From contig CAJIZC010000028.1 in assembly GCA_905181785.1 (NCBI GenBank), positions 1 to 53,953 of the forward strand: 53,953 bases of DNA. The letters are read 5' to 3'. The notes under the pieces are model-generated. The model ran no database searches. It saw nothing but the letters and a program-made list of their open reading frames with translations, and had not been told where the DNA came from. Shown here piece by piece: positions 38,346 to 46,569 of the stretch. Source of the stretch: an uncultured Candidatus Poseidoniales archaeon (lineage in GTDB: Archaea > Thermoplasmatota > Poseidoniia > Poseidoniales > Poseidoniaceae). A program made the translations under genes and the position numbers. Numbering within the stretch: position 1 is the stretch's first letter; the number at the start of each line of letters is the position of its first letter.

Positions 38346-39091
38346 GAACGCCCAACTTCAAGAAGGTGAACCGACGGGTTCTGTTCATGGCAGGCCGAAG
38401 TGCAGAAGCCCTCCTCGGCGCGGGCTTTCTCGGGGTGATGACCACCCTTTACCTCGGCTTTCAATGGGCCCCGAGCGTGGCCATCGATGCCTTTGAATCA
38501 CCCGCCGCCCAACGGATTTTCTACTGGCATGTGCCGGCGGCATGGGCTGCATTCATTGCCTTCGCCGTACTTTTCGCAGGTTCCGCAATGTGGTTTTTCA
38601 AGCGCAGCCCGCTGGGGTGGCGCTTGCATGTTGCAGGCGCAGAAGCCGGGCTCGCATGTGGCCTGATCACGGTTTGGTCAGGATGCGTATGGGGTGCTGC
38701 TGAATGGGGTACGCCATGGGATTGGACCGATGTTCGCTTGAACACATTTGGATTGTTGACCCTGCTCGCCTTATTTTTGGTGCTCGGCCGGCAATCACAA
38801 CCGGATGGTGTTGAAACGCGAGACACGTTTTCCACCTTTGGATTGTACGGCTTTGTCCTTGTGCCTTTCACCTACATAGCCACCCGAGTTTGGGAAATTA
38901 GGCATCCAGGTCCAGTCATCGGAGCTGGGGACGATGGTGGTTCGCTTTCTGGCGACATGGCCATCGTGTTGCTCATTGGCGCGGTATCGTTTACCCTCTT
39001 CATCATCGGTCATATCTTGATGTCCATGCGCATCACGGGACTCGAGCAACGCTTAGAGCAAGCGCAGAAGCACCTTGACGTGGGGGAATAG
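38342..39091 (+). CDS. ccmC: Cytochrome c maturation haem-handling protein CcmC
   Basis: 249 residues from the GTG that overlaps the ccmA stop (GTGA), or 234 from ATG 38387. Six transmembrane helices; the tryptophan-rich WWD motif is VWGAAEWGTPWDW (about 116-128), with the two flanking haem-ligand His candidates in YWHVPAAW (His63) and IRHPGP (about 198). CcmC loads haem onto the chaperone CcmE at the outer membrane face. No CcmE, CcmF or CcmH gene lies in this window. Haem-dependent c-type cytochromes imply a respiratory organism. Confidence 0.9.
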   Translation: MRTPNFKKVNRRVLFMAGRSAEALLGAGFLGVMTTLYLGFQWAPSVAIDAFESPAAQRIFYWHVPAAWAAFIAFAVLFAGSAMWFFKRSPLGWRLHVAGAEAGLACGLITVWSGCVWGAAEWGTPWDWTDVRLNTFGLLTLLALFLVLGRQSQPDGVETRDTFSTFGLYGFVLVPFTYIATRVWEIRHPGPVIGAGDDGGSLSGDMAIVLLIGAVSFTLFIIGHILMSMRITGLEQRLEQAQKHLDVGE

Positions 39092-39092
39092 A

Positions 39093-39272
39093 ATGGAAGG
39101 AATGACCTACCTTACTGTAGCCTACTTGGGCATGATCGCCGGCATCGCCATTTGGACTTGGACGGTTGTCAACCGCTCGAAAGCAATCGAGGCTCGCCTA
39201 GAAGCCGTTGAAGCAAGCATTGGCGTCGTCGCCTCGGATGCGGACGCTGTGGCCAAAGAACAGGCTGAGTGA
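39093..39272 (+). CDS. ccmD: Small one-helix membrane protein, CcmD-like
   Basis: 59 residues: a single N-terminal helix (MTYLTVAYLGMIAGIAIWTW), a basic RSK stop, then an amphipathic acidic helix. Size, topology and position directly after ccmC (one base after its stop) match CcmD, which holds the CcmABC complex with CcmE. Sequence conservation in this family is too weak for certainty. Confidence 0.65.
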   Translation: MEGMTYLTVAYLGMIAGIAIWTWTVVNRSKAIEARLEAVEASIGVVASDADAVAKEQAE

Positions 39273-39332
39273 CCCCCAAGGGAAGCCACAGGTTCAAGGC
39301 GAGAACCACGAGGGTCAACAAGAGGCAATCCC

Positions 39333-40409
39333 ATGTCAACGAAACTCGGAGGTGAATTTTGCCTTGTCTGTGGAGCGGAACCGCCGTTGTATGGGGACCG
39401 CATGTGTGAGCCCTGTATTCGCAAGCGGGTCAAGCTCGTAGAAGTTCCCGAAAACATCCCATGGATCCGCTGCGCACGATGTGGAATTGTTGAAATCCAA
39501 GGCAAATGGGTTCAGATTGAAGAAAAAGAAATCTGGGATGAATTGATTCAACGCCACGTTCAATTTCACAAGGACGCCGAAAATGTTGGTTTAGGTCTGG
39601 AAACACGCACGGTTTCAGATCGACACACAATGCTCTACCTCCAAGTTTCAGGCACCGTCGAAGGATTAGCCTTCACTGAAGAACACACAATGCGTGCACG
39701 AATGGCAAACGGCGTCTGCCTTACCTGCACACGAAGGGCCGGAAATTATTTTGAAGCGACCGTTCAATTGAGGTCGACTGGTCGGAAATTAAGTGAAGAT
39801 GAATACACAGCACTCCGAGCCACATTGGACAAGGTATTGGAAGATATGGCGGACGACCCGATGTTCTTCATCACCTCTGAAGGCCCCGTCACCGGTGGCT
39901 ATGATATCGTGCTTGGCAGCAAAGGATTAGCCCGCACATGGGGCCGACATTTGGTCAAAGAATACGGCGGACAAGTCGCTGAATCAAACACCATTGCTGG
40001 TCGGAAGGACGGTGTCGATGTCACTCGCCTTACCCTTCTTTATCGAAAGCCCGGCTATGACATAGGGGATGTCTTGCGATGGCGCGACAACTTTTGGCGC
40101 CCCGCTTCATGGACAAAAGAAGGCGCTATCATGAGCAGAATTGACCGCCAAGAACGAACGGGAGCAAGTTGGCGAGATTTAGAATCCGCCAACGTCGCAA
40201 CGCAAATGAAGGATCAAGCGGTTGTTGATTTGATTACACAAGATGCTTCAGTCGGGGAATTCTTAGACCCAAGCACATGGCAAATGACTTCGGTTCGCCT
40301 GCCATGGGATCACGAAAAGAAACGCCAAGCGCGTGTCACTCGAATTGAAGGTGAATGGCTTGCATTGCATCACCTTGGTTGCGACGACGAGGATGGTGCG
40401 CAATCATGA
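39333..40409 (+). CDS. NMD3-family protein
   Basis: 358 residues. Homologue of the eukaryotic adaptor for 60S ribosomal subunit export. The archaeal role is probably large-subunit maturation, inferred from the family. The N-terminal region has the paired zinc-binding motifs CLVCGAEPPLYGDRMCEPC and IRCARCG; the centre has CLTCTRRAGNYFEATVQLR, highly characteristic of NMD3, followed by TRTWGRHLVKEYG-like and VTRLTLLYRKPGYDIGD segments. GAGG 8 nt before the ATG is a possible ribosome-binding site. It overlaps the next gene by an ATGA. Confidence 0.88.
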   Translation: MSTKLGGEFCLVCGAEPPLYGDRMCEPCIRKRVKLVEVPENIPWIRCARCGIVEIQGKWVQIEEKEIWDELIQRHVQFHKDAENVGLGLETRTVSDRHTMLYLQVSGTVEGLAFTEEHTMRARMANGVCLTCTRRAGNYFEATVQLRSTGRKLSEDEYTALRATLDKVLEDMADDPMFFITSEGPVTGGYDIVLGSKGLARTWGRHLVKEYGGQVAESNTIAGRKDGVDVTRLTLLYRKPGYDIGDVLRWRDNFWRPASWTKEGAIMSRIDRQERTGASWRDLESANVATQMKDQAVVDLITQDASVGEFLDPSTWQMTSVRLPWDHEKKRQARVTRIEGEWLALHHLGCDDEDGAQS

Positions 40410-41527
40410 GTGAACAACCAACCGCTTCAAACGCTGGAGGTGAAGACAATCCAAGTCTCGTTGAGTTGGCCAAGGCCCTCGACAATGAAGGAATGGTTGG
40501 CTTTACCCAAGCCTTCGTTCAAGACCTCCGCCAAGGCCTTGAACATGCGACCCCCGAACACTTTCCTTGGATTGAAGCGCTGAGTCGAGAGAAGTGGACC
40601 GGCGTGGTGTGCCTGGGCATGGGTGGCTCTGCGGCAGGTGGCGAATTCCTTTCAGCCCTTGCATCGTTTCAAGGTGAGATTCCAGTTCATGTTCAACGAG
40701 ATTACGTCCTGCCCGCATGGTGGACGCCAAAATGGCTGGTGCTTTCCACCTCGCACAGCGGAAACACGGAAGAAACGCTTGAAGCGACAGAAACGGCCCT
40801 CAAAGCAGGCGCCACAACAGTTGCGATCTCAACGGGAGGCATGCTTGCAGGCCTACCCGAACTCTATCCACGCTGTTACCTGATTCCATCGATTGGAGGC
40901 CAACCACCGCGCAGCGCTTTCGGCCACATCTTCAGTCGTCAACTCGGATTGTTGCGTCATCTTGGTGCGCTTCCCATACCTTCGAAGGAAGCGGATGAAG
41001 GAATGCTTGAACGGCTTCAAGGGGCAATGGACGGTTTTGACATTCTTAAAGATCCTGAAGGCGACATAGCTCAATTGGCCATGTGCATGGTGGATCGGCC
41101 AATTGCCCTCTTGGGTCCAACCGAATTGACACCCGTGCTGAACCGCTACAGAAATCAACTCAACGAAAATGCAGCACGGTTTGCTCGCGTTGGCGTTGTC
41201 CCAGAAATGAACCACAACGAAAGCGTCGCTTGGGGTGGCGTGGGCGAGGATCGAGACCCAACTGGAATTGATCATGTGCTCTTGTTGCTCACTTGGAACG
41301 GTATGCATCAACGGGTTCAGCGTCGAATGGATTGGATGATTGCTCATGCCGCGACCGATTACGCTTGGAAGATTGAAGGCGAAGGGAAAACCTTGCTGGA
41401 GTCGATGCTCCACCTCTGCATCCTTACCGACTGGATTTCGCTTGCTCTGTCCTTTTTGCACGGAAAAGACCCTGCATCGATTGGCCCAATTTCAGCATTG
41501 AAAGCGCATTTGGACTCAGTCGAATAA
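40406..41527 (+). CDS. Bifunctional phosphoglucose/phosphomannose isomerase (SIS family)
   Basis: 373 residues. Interconverts glucose-6-P or mannose-6-P with fructose-6-P. Two SIS domains: GMGGSAAGGEFL at the first P-loop-like turn, the phosphosugar-binding STSHSGNTEET, the RSAFGHIF segment, and the second-domain catalytic Glu in NHNESVAWGG, ending DWISLALSFLHGKDP, which is the usual family C-terminus. The start codon overlaps the NMD3 stop (ATGA). The stop abuts the stop of the convergent metallopeptidase gene with no intervening base. Fructose-6-P supplied here also feeds GlmS. Confidence 0.9.
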   Translation: MSEQPTASNAGGEDNPSLVELAKALDNEGMVGFTQAFVQDLRQGLEHATPEHFPWIEALSREKWTGVVCLGMGGSAAGGEFLSALASFQGEIPVHVQRDYVLPAWWTPKWLVLSTSHSGNTEETLEATETALKAGATTVAISTGGMLAGLPELYPRCYLIPSIGGQPPRSAFGHIFSRQLGLLRHLGALPIPSKEADEGMLERLQGAMDGFDILKDPEGDIAQLAMCMVDRPIALLGPTELTPVLNRYRNQLNENAARFARVGVVPEMNHNESVAWGGVGEDRDPTGIDHVLLLLTWNGMHQRVQRRMDWMIAHAATDYAWKIEGEGKTLLESMLHLCILTDWISLALSFLHGKDPASIGPISALKAHLDSVE

Positions 41528-42214
41528 TCAGTACAGCGGCCCCAACACAAGTCGGGGATCTGGATAATCTCGAAGCGCTTGTTCTCGGTCTTCACGCCGA
41601 ACAACACCAGGCAAGTCTGGCGCCTCGGGTTCGATGAGCGACAATTGAAAATGCACGTGTGGTTCCCAGCCCCCATTTTCTTGCTTGTGACCCATCTGTG
41701 CAATGCATTGCCCATTTCCGACCGGCATTCCAGCGACCAAGCCAACGAGGCTTGAAGTCGAGAGATGGCCATACAACGCCCAAACTTTGCGAATGGGGTG
41801 CCTTTGTTCTGGGGTTGGCGGCCAAGAGAGTTGGTGTTCAACCACAATGGTTGGCCCGTAGGAACCCGCTTCAGCATTGATGCCGAAGGAATGGATTTTA
41901 CCCTCGGCAAAGGAGTGGACAGGCGTTGACGCTGGAGCGCCGATATCGATGCCGACATGGAGGTCTCGTTCTCCGCCAAACAGCGGCGTGAGGTACATTC
42001 CGGGCCGCACCTCATCGTAGCGACCAATTTGGAACGTGTATGGGCATGTCCAATCTTCAGCTGGGCCGCGAGAAAAATTGAACACCCAATATGGTTCATC
42101 GATTTGCACCACTGATGCAAAAGCGTTCGGTGCACTGCCCATGGCTTTGGTATTGGGGGCTTTCTTTTGATTGTTGGCCGAACAATCAAAGTCTGCACCT
42201 TGATGCTCGCTCAT
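41528..42214 (-). CDS. M23-family (LytM-type) metallopeptidase
   Basis: 228 residues. The HxxxD zinc motif is HVGID (His86, Asp90), the middle His is in LYGHLS (His150), and HVHFQ gives the HxH pair (186/188). Bacterial members cut peptidoglycan cross-bridges. An archaeon without peptidoglycan must use it on another glycine-rich or cell-wall peptide, possibly for defence against or feeding on bacteria. No signal peptide is seen from this start, so export is unproven. The start codon overlaps that of the divergent neighbour (CATG at 42212-42215); an internal ATG at 42142 is an alternative. Confidence 0.85.
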   Translation of the reverse strand: MSEHQGADFDCSANNQKKAPNTKAMGSAPNAFASVVQIDEPYWVFNFSRGPAEDWTCPYTFQIGRYDEVRPGMYLTPLFGGERDLHVGIDIGAPASTPVHSFAEGKIHSFGINAEAGSYGPTIVVEHQLSWPPTPEQRHPIRKVWALYGHLSTSSLVGLVAGMPVGNGQCIAQMGHKQENGGWEPHVHFQLSLIEPEAPDLPGVVRREDREQALRDYPDPRLVLGPLY

Positions 42215-44543
42215 GCTCTCGACTGCGTTGCTCTTGCTCGCGGTCACCGTCACGCCCGGTTACGCTCTGTGTCGAATCCTTGATGCGAGTGCTGACGGAT
42301 GGCGTAAAGCAATGCTCAGTCCTGCATTGGGGCTTTTGCTGGCTTTTGGATTGGCGGGCAGTCTGCTTTACACAAAGGTGTGGTCATGGAGCCTGATGTC
42401 TGCGTGCTTGCTGTTGATCAATACGATTGGTTTCGCCCACATACGGCAGAGGGTTGAAGATAAAAACAACAGGACGCCTTGGCAGGCCTTAGAAGCAGCA
42501 ATGCACGGGGAAGTATCCTCACCGCAAGAGGCTGCACTCAGTGAAGAAGTCACGGCACAGCGATGGTTTCAATCGAATCGAAAACCATGGGTGATGACGC
42601 TCGGCGGCCTTGTTGCGCTCAGTTGCCTGACCTTGCCCTTTTTGCAAACCTTACCCTTTGGCGTGGATTGGATTGGGTTCTCGATGCTCAGCGGCCAAAT
42701 TCACATCGCAGGTTCAATGGCACTTCCAGGCACAAGCGAAGGCTTCTGGACCTACCCACCCGCATTCCCTGCCCTTGCCGCTTGGTTGCAAGGCTGCCTT
42801 GGAATCACATCGGGCCAAGCCGTGTTTCAACTGGGGCACTACAGCCTGTTTGTCATTGTCCTCGGCGTTGGTGGAGCCATGGATCGCCACGGAGCCGGCG
42901 CCCAAGGCATGTTGAGCATGGCACTTGGAGCGGGTTTGTTTGCAAAAACGTTTGATTCAGGCTACCCCACCGTCGCAAGCCAACTCGGGCTGGTGGTTGG
43001 TTTGTTGGTGCTGTTGCGGCCAAGCGCGACTCGCGGCAAGCATCACACGAGAGGCTTCATGCTGGCTTTCCTGTGTGTTCTTCTGATTCATCCGACGGGA
43101 GCGATCTACCTTGGCATGCTGATGGCTGCCCACCTTGTGATTGGGTTGCGTCTGGATGAAAAGCACGCGGCTGGCATCCAAAAACTCCTGATGACGAGTG
43201 CCATTTTGCTCACCGCTGCTGCTGCGATTGCCCTTTTGATGCTCGCTCCAAGGATGCTTGATGCTGCGGTGTTTGCAGAATATGGATGGCAGGGGGGGCG
43301 GCCACTGTTGTCCTACAACGGCGTGTTGTTGCTTGGAGGCTTATTCGCTTCATGGCAACTGCGAGGCACCGTTGAAGGCATGTTGTTGAGCGCTTGGGTT
43401 GCAAGCCTGTGGATGTTGAGCGGCATTCACCTGATTGAAGGTCTTGAGCAGATTCCAATTTTGTCCTTGCTTTCCTATGTGTTGTATTCAATGGGTCTGC
43501 ACGCGTTCCATATCCCCCTTGCCGCCCTGTTTGCGCTGCTGTGGAGCGACAGCACGAACCTGACCGCCGTCGACTCAAAGCGCGGCCTTATGGGTATAGG
43601 TTGGGACCCACACCTTCACCGACATATTGTCACGGGTTTGATGTCGGGGCTTGTTCTTGCGTTGATGCTCGGCAATCTCTTGCTGATTCAGGTGAGTCAA
43701 CATGACGAACTTCGCCCACAAACTCAAGGCGATGTGGCGCTGCTCGAAGAGATCGCAGCTTTGCCTTCGGGAAGCATCGTATTTTCTGAAAACGCTCACT
43801 GGGGTTATGTTCTGGATGCCCCAGCCCACATCAAAATGACCAGCATACCGACCCTTGGATTGGTGCAATTGGAGGATTCAATTCAGGCGCAAGCGACGTC
43901 GGCCGTGTTTGGTGACAATTCTGAAGCCATTCACGCCCTCAACATCACACATGCCGTTTCATCCCCGATTGGGACCGCTGGGTGGTACCTTGGCGCATCA
44001 GCACACTGGTCGCTGATGAGCGAGCACGCTGGAAGCGCCTTGTGGGCCTTTGATTCCAGCGGCACCAGTGAACAGTTCCAATTCACATCAGCCAACGAGG
44101 CAAGTTGCAGAGAAGGGTGTAGCATGCGCGAAGATCCTTGGCGAAACCATCGTTTCCGAGACCCCTTCAACATCGGCGAAATGAGGCCGTTCGTAGAACA
44201 AGGGCAAACCTCGGGCGTCAATTTTGCTGCACCAGCGCACCTCGGTTCGAACATGACGGTGTGCGTTGTGTTTGAGGCGGTTGGTAACTTGAATGAAATT
44301 AAATTCACATTGAACGGCCAAACGGCCACGAGTGGGGTGCATGCACAACGCAACGCTGGATGGCATTCAACATGCATGGAGCCGTCAAATTTGAGCAACG
44401 GCGAATTGGAATTAAGCATCGAATGGGGCGAGGAGGCTTCACTTGCCGACCGCTGGGTCAACCCGATTGGGTTCTCTGGCCGCGGCGATGCGTTGTTCGA
44501 CCGAACTGGAGTCCGGCTCCATTGGCTCGAATTTAGGGCCTGA
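42213..44543 (+). CDS. Large polytopic membrane protein, GT-C-glycosyltransferase-like
   Basis: 776 residues. About 12 helices fill residues 1 to ~500 and a soluble, probably extracytoplasmic domain of ~270 residues follows, with two possible disulfides (CREGC; VCVVF ... TCMEP). The loop FWTYPPAFPALAAWLQG resembles the YP-x-x-[FW]-x-A segment of GT-C-type membrane glycosyltransferases and DUF6541 proteins, but no clear catalytic acidic motif is identified. The next gene is a GT2 transferase of the polyprenyl-phosphate-sugar type, which would supply the donor for a GT-C enzyme. Function is therefore a context inference. Confidence 0.6.
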   Translation: MLSTALLLLAVTVTPGYALCRILDASADGWRKAMLSPALGLLLAFGLAGSLLYTKVWSWSLMSACLLLINTIGFAHIRQRVEDKNNRTPWQALEAAMHGEVSSPQEAALSEEVTAQRWFQSNRKPWVMTLGGLVALSCLTLPFLQTLPFGVDWIGFSMLSGQIHIAGSMALPGTSEGFWTYPPAFPALAAWLQGCLGITSGQAVFQLGHYSLFVIVLGVGGAMDRHGAGAQGMLSMALGAGLFAKTFDSGYPTVASQLGLVVGLLVLLRPSATRGKHHTRGFMLAFLCVLLIHPTGAIYLGMLMAAHLVIGLRLDEKHAAGIQKLLMTSAILLTAAAAIALLMLAPRMLDAAVFAEYGWQGGRPLLSYNGVLLLGGLFASWQLRGTVEGMLLSAWVASLWMLSGIHLIEGLEQIPILSLLSYVLYSMGLHAFHIPLAALFALLWSDSTNLTAVDSKRGLMGIGWDPHLHRHIVTGLMSGLVLALMLGNLLLIQVSQHDELRPQTQGDVALLEEIAALPSGSIVFSENAHWGYVLDAPAHIKMTSIPTLGLVQLEDSIQAQATSAVFGDNSEAIHALNITHAVSSPIGTAGWYLGASAHWSLMSEHAGSALWAFDSSGTSEQFQFTSANEASCREGCSMREDPWRNHRFRDPFNIGEMRPFVEQGQTSGVNFAAPAHLGSNMTVCVVFEAVGNLNEIKFTLNGQTATSGVHAQRNAGWHSTCMEPSNLSNGELELSIEWGEEASLADRWVNPIGFSGRGDALFDRTGVRLHWLEFRA

Positions 44544-44553
44544 GGGCCGTATC

Positions 44554-45327
44554 ATGCGAAGCGATGAAAGGTATATTCACATTCCAAACACCATGAAGCG
44601 AGTGCTGGTGCTGCTTCCAACCCTCGACGAGGCGGAAGGAATTGCCGAAGTGGTCCCAAGGATTCCAAAGGGAGTTCTTCAACAGGCCGGATGGGAAGTT
44701 CGCATCCTTGTCGTCGACGGTGGCAGCGATGACGGGACCATTGAAATTGCTGAGTCGCTCGGTTGTTCCACGCTTCGCCAATACGGCAAAGGGAAGGGCG
44801 CAGCAATGCGTCAAGGGTTTTCGATTTTTCTTCAAGGGGAATGCGACGCTCTTGTGATGTTGGACGCTGATGGAACGTATCACCCCGAAGAAATTCCAAG
44901 ATTCCTCCGGGGGCTGGAGAAATCCGATGTGGTGGTCGGTGATCGGCTAAAAGGGAAAATGGATCCAGACGCAATGACTCGAGTCAATTACTTTGGCAAT
45001 CATTTGTTGACATGGTGTGCTGTGGCCCTCTATGGGGTCGCAATGAATGATTTGTGCTCGGGGTATTGGGCGTTTAAGCGTCCATCAATCGCCATGTTGA
45101 ACCTCAATTCGATGCGCTTTGAAATCGAGGCAGAGATGTACACTTCATGCGCAATGGAGGATTTGAAAATGACCCACATCCCAATTCGGTATTCCAGCAG
45201 ATTGGGTGAAGCGAAGCTTGGATCTGTCAAAGATGGTTGGAATATTCTTCGCAAACTCCTGGTTCGTCGTATTTTCAAAACACCTCCGCAAACCACGCCG
45301 GGTGAAGGGAATTTGAACTTGGATTAA
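44554..45327 (+). CDS. Family 2 glycosyltransferase (dolichol-phosphate-sugar synthase-like)
   Basis: 257 residues, GT-A fold. LPTLDEAEGI at the N-terminal strand, VVDGGSDDGT for nucleotide binding, and MLDADGTY (DxD metal site) followed by HPEEIPRFL are the family signatures. VVGDRLKGKM and DLCSGYWAFKR match dolichol/polyprenyl-phosphate mannose or glucose synthases. No C-terminal membrane helices are present, so it is probably peripheral. GAGG 8-9 nt upstream supports ATG 44554; ATG 44593 is the alternative. It lies 10 bp after the membrane GT-C-like gene and probably works with it in protein N-glycosylation or a surface glycan. Confidence 0.88.
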   Translation: MRSDERYIHIPNTMKRVLVLLPTLDEAEGIAEVVPRIPKGVLQQAGWEVRILVVDGGSDDGTIEIAESLGCSTLRQYGKGKGAAMRQGFSIFLQGECDALVMLDADGTYHPEEIPRFLRGLEKSDVVVGDRLKGKMDPDAMTRVNYFGNHLLTWCAVALYGVAMNDLCSGYWAFKRPSIAMLNLNSMRFEIEAEMYTSCAMEDLKMTHIPIRYSSRLGEAKLGSVKDGWNILRKLLVRRIFKTPPQTTPGEGNLNLD

Positions 45328-45365
45328 CCAACAAGGCTCAAAGCGGACCAGCCAGAGCATGGGCC

Positions 45366-46529
45366 ATGCAGCGCCATAATGCCGTGGTTCTTGGGGCCTC
45401 TGGCCTTGTTGCCCAACGCATGCAACAAAGGCTGGCGCATCATCCATGGTTCACGCTGAGTGCCGTGGTGGGAAGCCCACGCACTGCGGGTACTGAATTG
45501 GCTTCGATTCCGTGGAACTTAGAAGAAAAACGACCCAATTTGCCTCCTCTTGTGGTCCTCGATGCTGGAGACGACAACCTCGTTAATCAACTGAAAGAAC
45601 TCGGCATCACTGTGGCCTTTTCATGCATCCCATCTGAGGCAGCAGACCCGTTAGAACTGAAACTTTCTTCAGCAGGTGTCGCTGTCTTTTCCAACGCCAG
45701 TGCATTCCGGCGATGCGATGGCGTGCCTCTTGTCATTCCAGATGTGAACCCTGAACATATGGATCAGTTCGATGCCCATAATCACAAACTTGCTTGCGCT
45801 ACAAACTGCACATTGATCCCGCTTGCCGTACCCGTAGCCGCTCTTGCGGATGCGTTTGGTGTCAGCGCCGTTCGTATGAACAGCGAACAGGCGCTTTCAG
45901 GTGCTGGCTATTCAATGGTGCTTGACAAGAGAGCCTTAGCCGGTAGACATCCTTCCGAAATTCCCGGAGAAGCCGAAAAAACCGCAATCGAACTGATCCA
46001 TGTGCTAGGCCAAACTCAACAGGGGAGGCGAGCGGTTGGAAGTGAATCTTCCTCGCATCGAGAACACGCCGCATTCAACGAGGCTGGCGTGCATGTTGTA
46101 AGCGCAGAAGTGGACGTTCAAGTGACGTGTAAACGCGTGACTCGCGTCGATGGCCACCAAATTTTTGCAACCGTATCATTACAGGAAGCAGCCTCCCTTG
46201 AAGAGGTGTTCACCTGCTTCACAAGCCACGGGTTAAGCGATGCACTCCAAACTTGCCCGAGCGCTCCCTCGACCTCGATTCAACTCGTTGATGCGGTGGA
46301 TCCCGAAGTTCATCTTTGGGCGGATGGACTCGGTTTTCCAATCGACCCAAACCCCAGCGTGGATTTGAAGGCGGGCATGGGCGTTGTTGTTGGCTCAATC
46401 AAGATGCTCGATTCGATGACGGTTGAGTTTTCCGCATTGTCCCACAACACCATCCGCGGGGCTGCAGGAGGAACGATGTTCTTGGCTGAACAAGCCTACA
46501 TCGAACAAAGGCTCCCGAAACAGCAGTAG
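45366..46529 (+). CDS. asd: Aspartate-semialdehyde dehydrogenase
   Basis: 387 residues. Reduces aspartyl-phosphate to the semialdehyde for Lys/Thr/Met synthesis. NADP-binding GASGLVAQRM (10-19), catalytic Cys148 in ATNCTLIP, the acceptor-binding EQALSGAGY segment, and the active-site His in CKRVTRVDGHQ mark the archaeal/fungal-type enzyme. Length is slightly greater than usual. No other amino-acid gene is adjacent. Confidence 0.92.
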   Translation: MQRHNAVVLGASGLVAQRMQQRLAHHPWFTLSAVVGSPRTAGTELASIPWNLEEKRPNLPPLVVLDAGDDNLVNQLKELGITVAFSCIPSEAADPLELKLSSAGVAVFSNASAFRRCDGVPLVIPDVNPEHMDQFDAHNHKLACATNCTLIPLAVPVAALADAFGVSAVRMNSEQALSGAGYSMVLDKRALAGRHPSEIPGEAEKTAIELIHVLGQTQQGRRAVGSESSSHREHAAFNEAGVHVVSAEVDVQVTCKRVTRVDGHQIFATVSLQEAASLEEVFTCFTSHGLSDALQTCPSAPSTSIQLVDAVDPEVHLWADGLGFPIDPNPSVDLKAGMGVVVGSIKMLDSMTVEFSALSHNTIRGAAGGTMFLAEQAYIEQRLPKQQ

Positions 46530-46569
46530 GCATAAAGGCGTACAGCGCCCCGAAGGATTTGGTGCGAGC

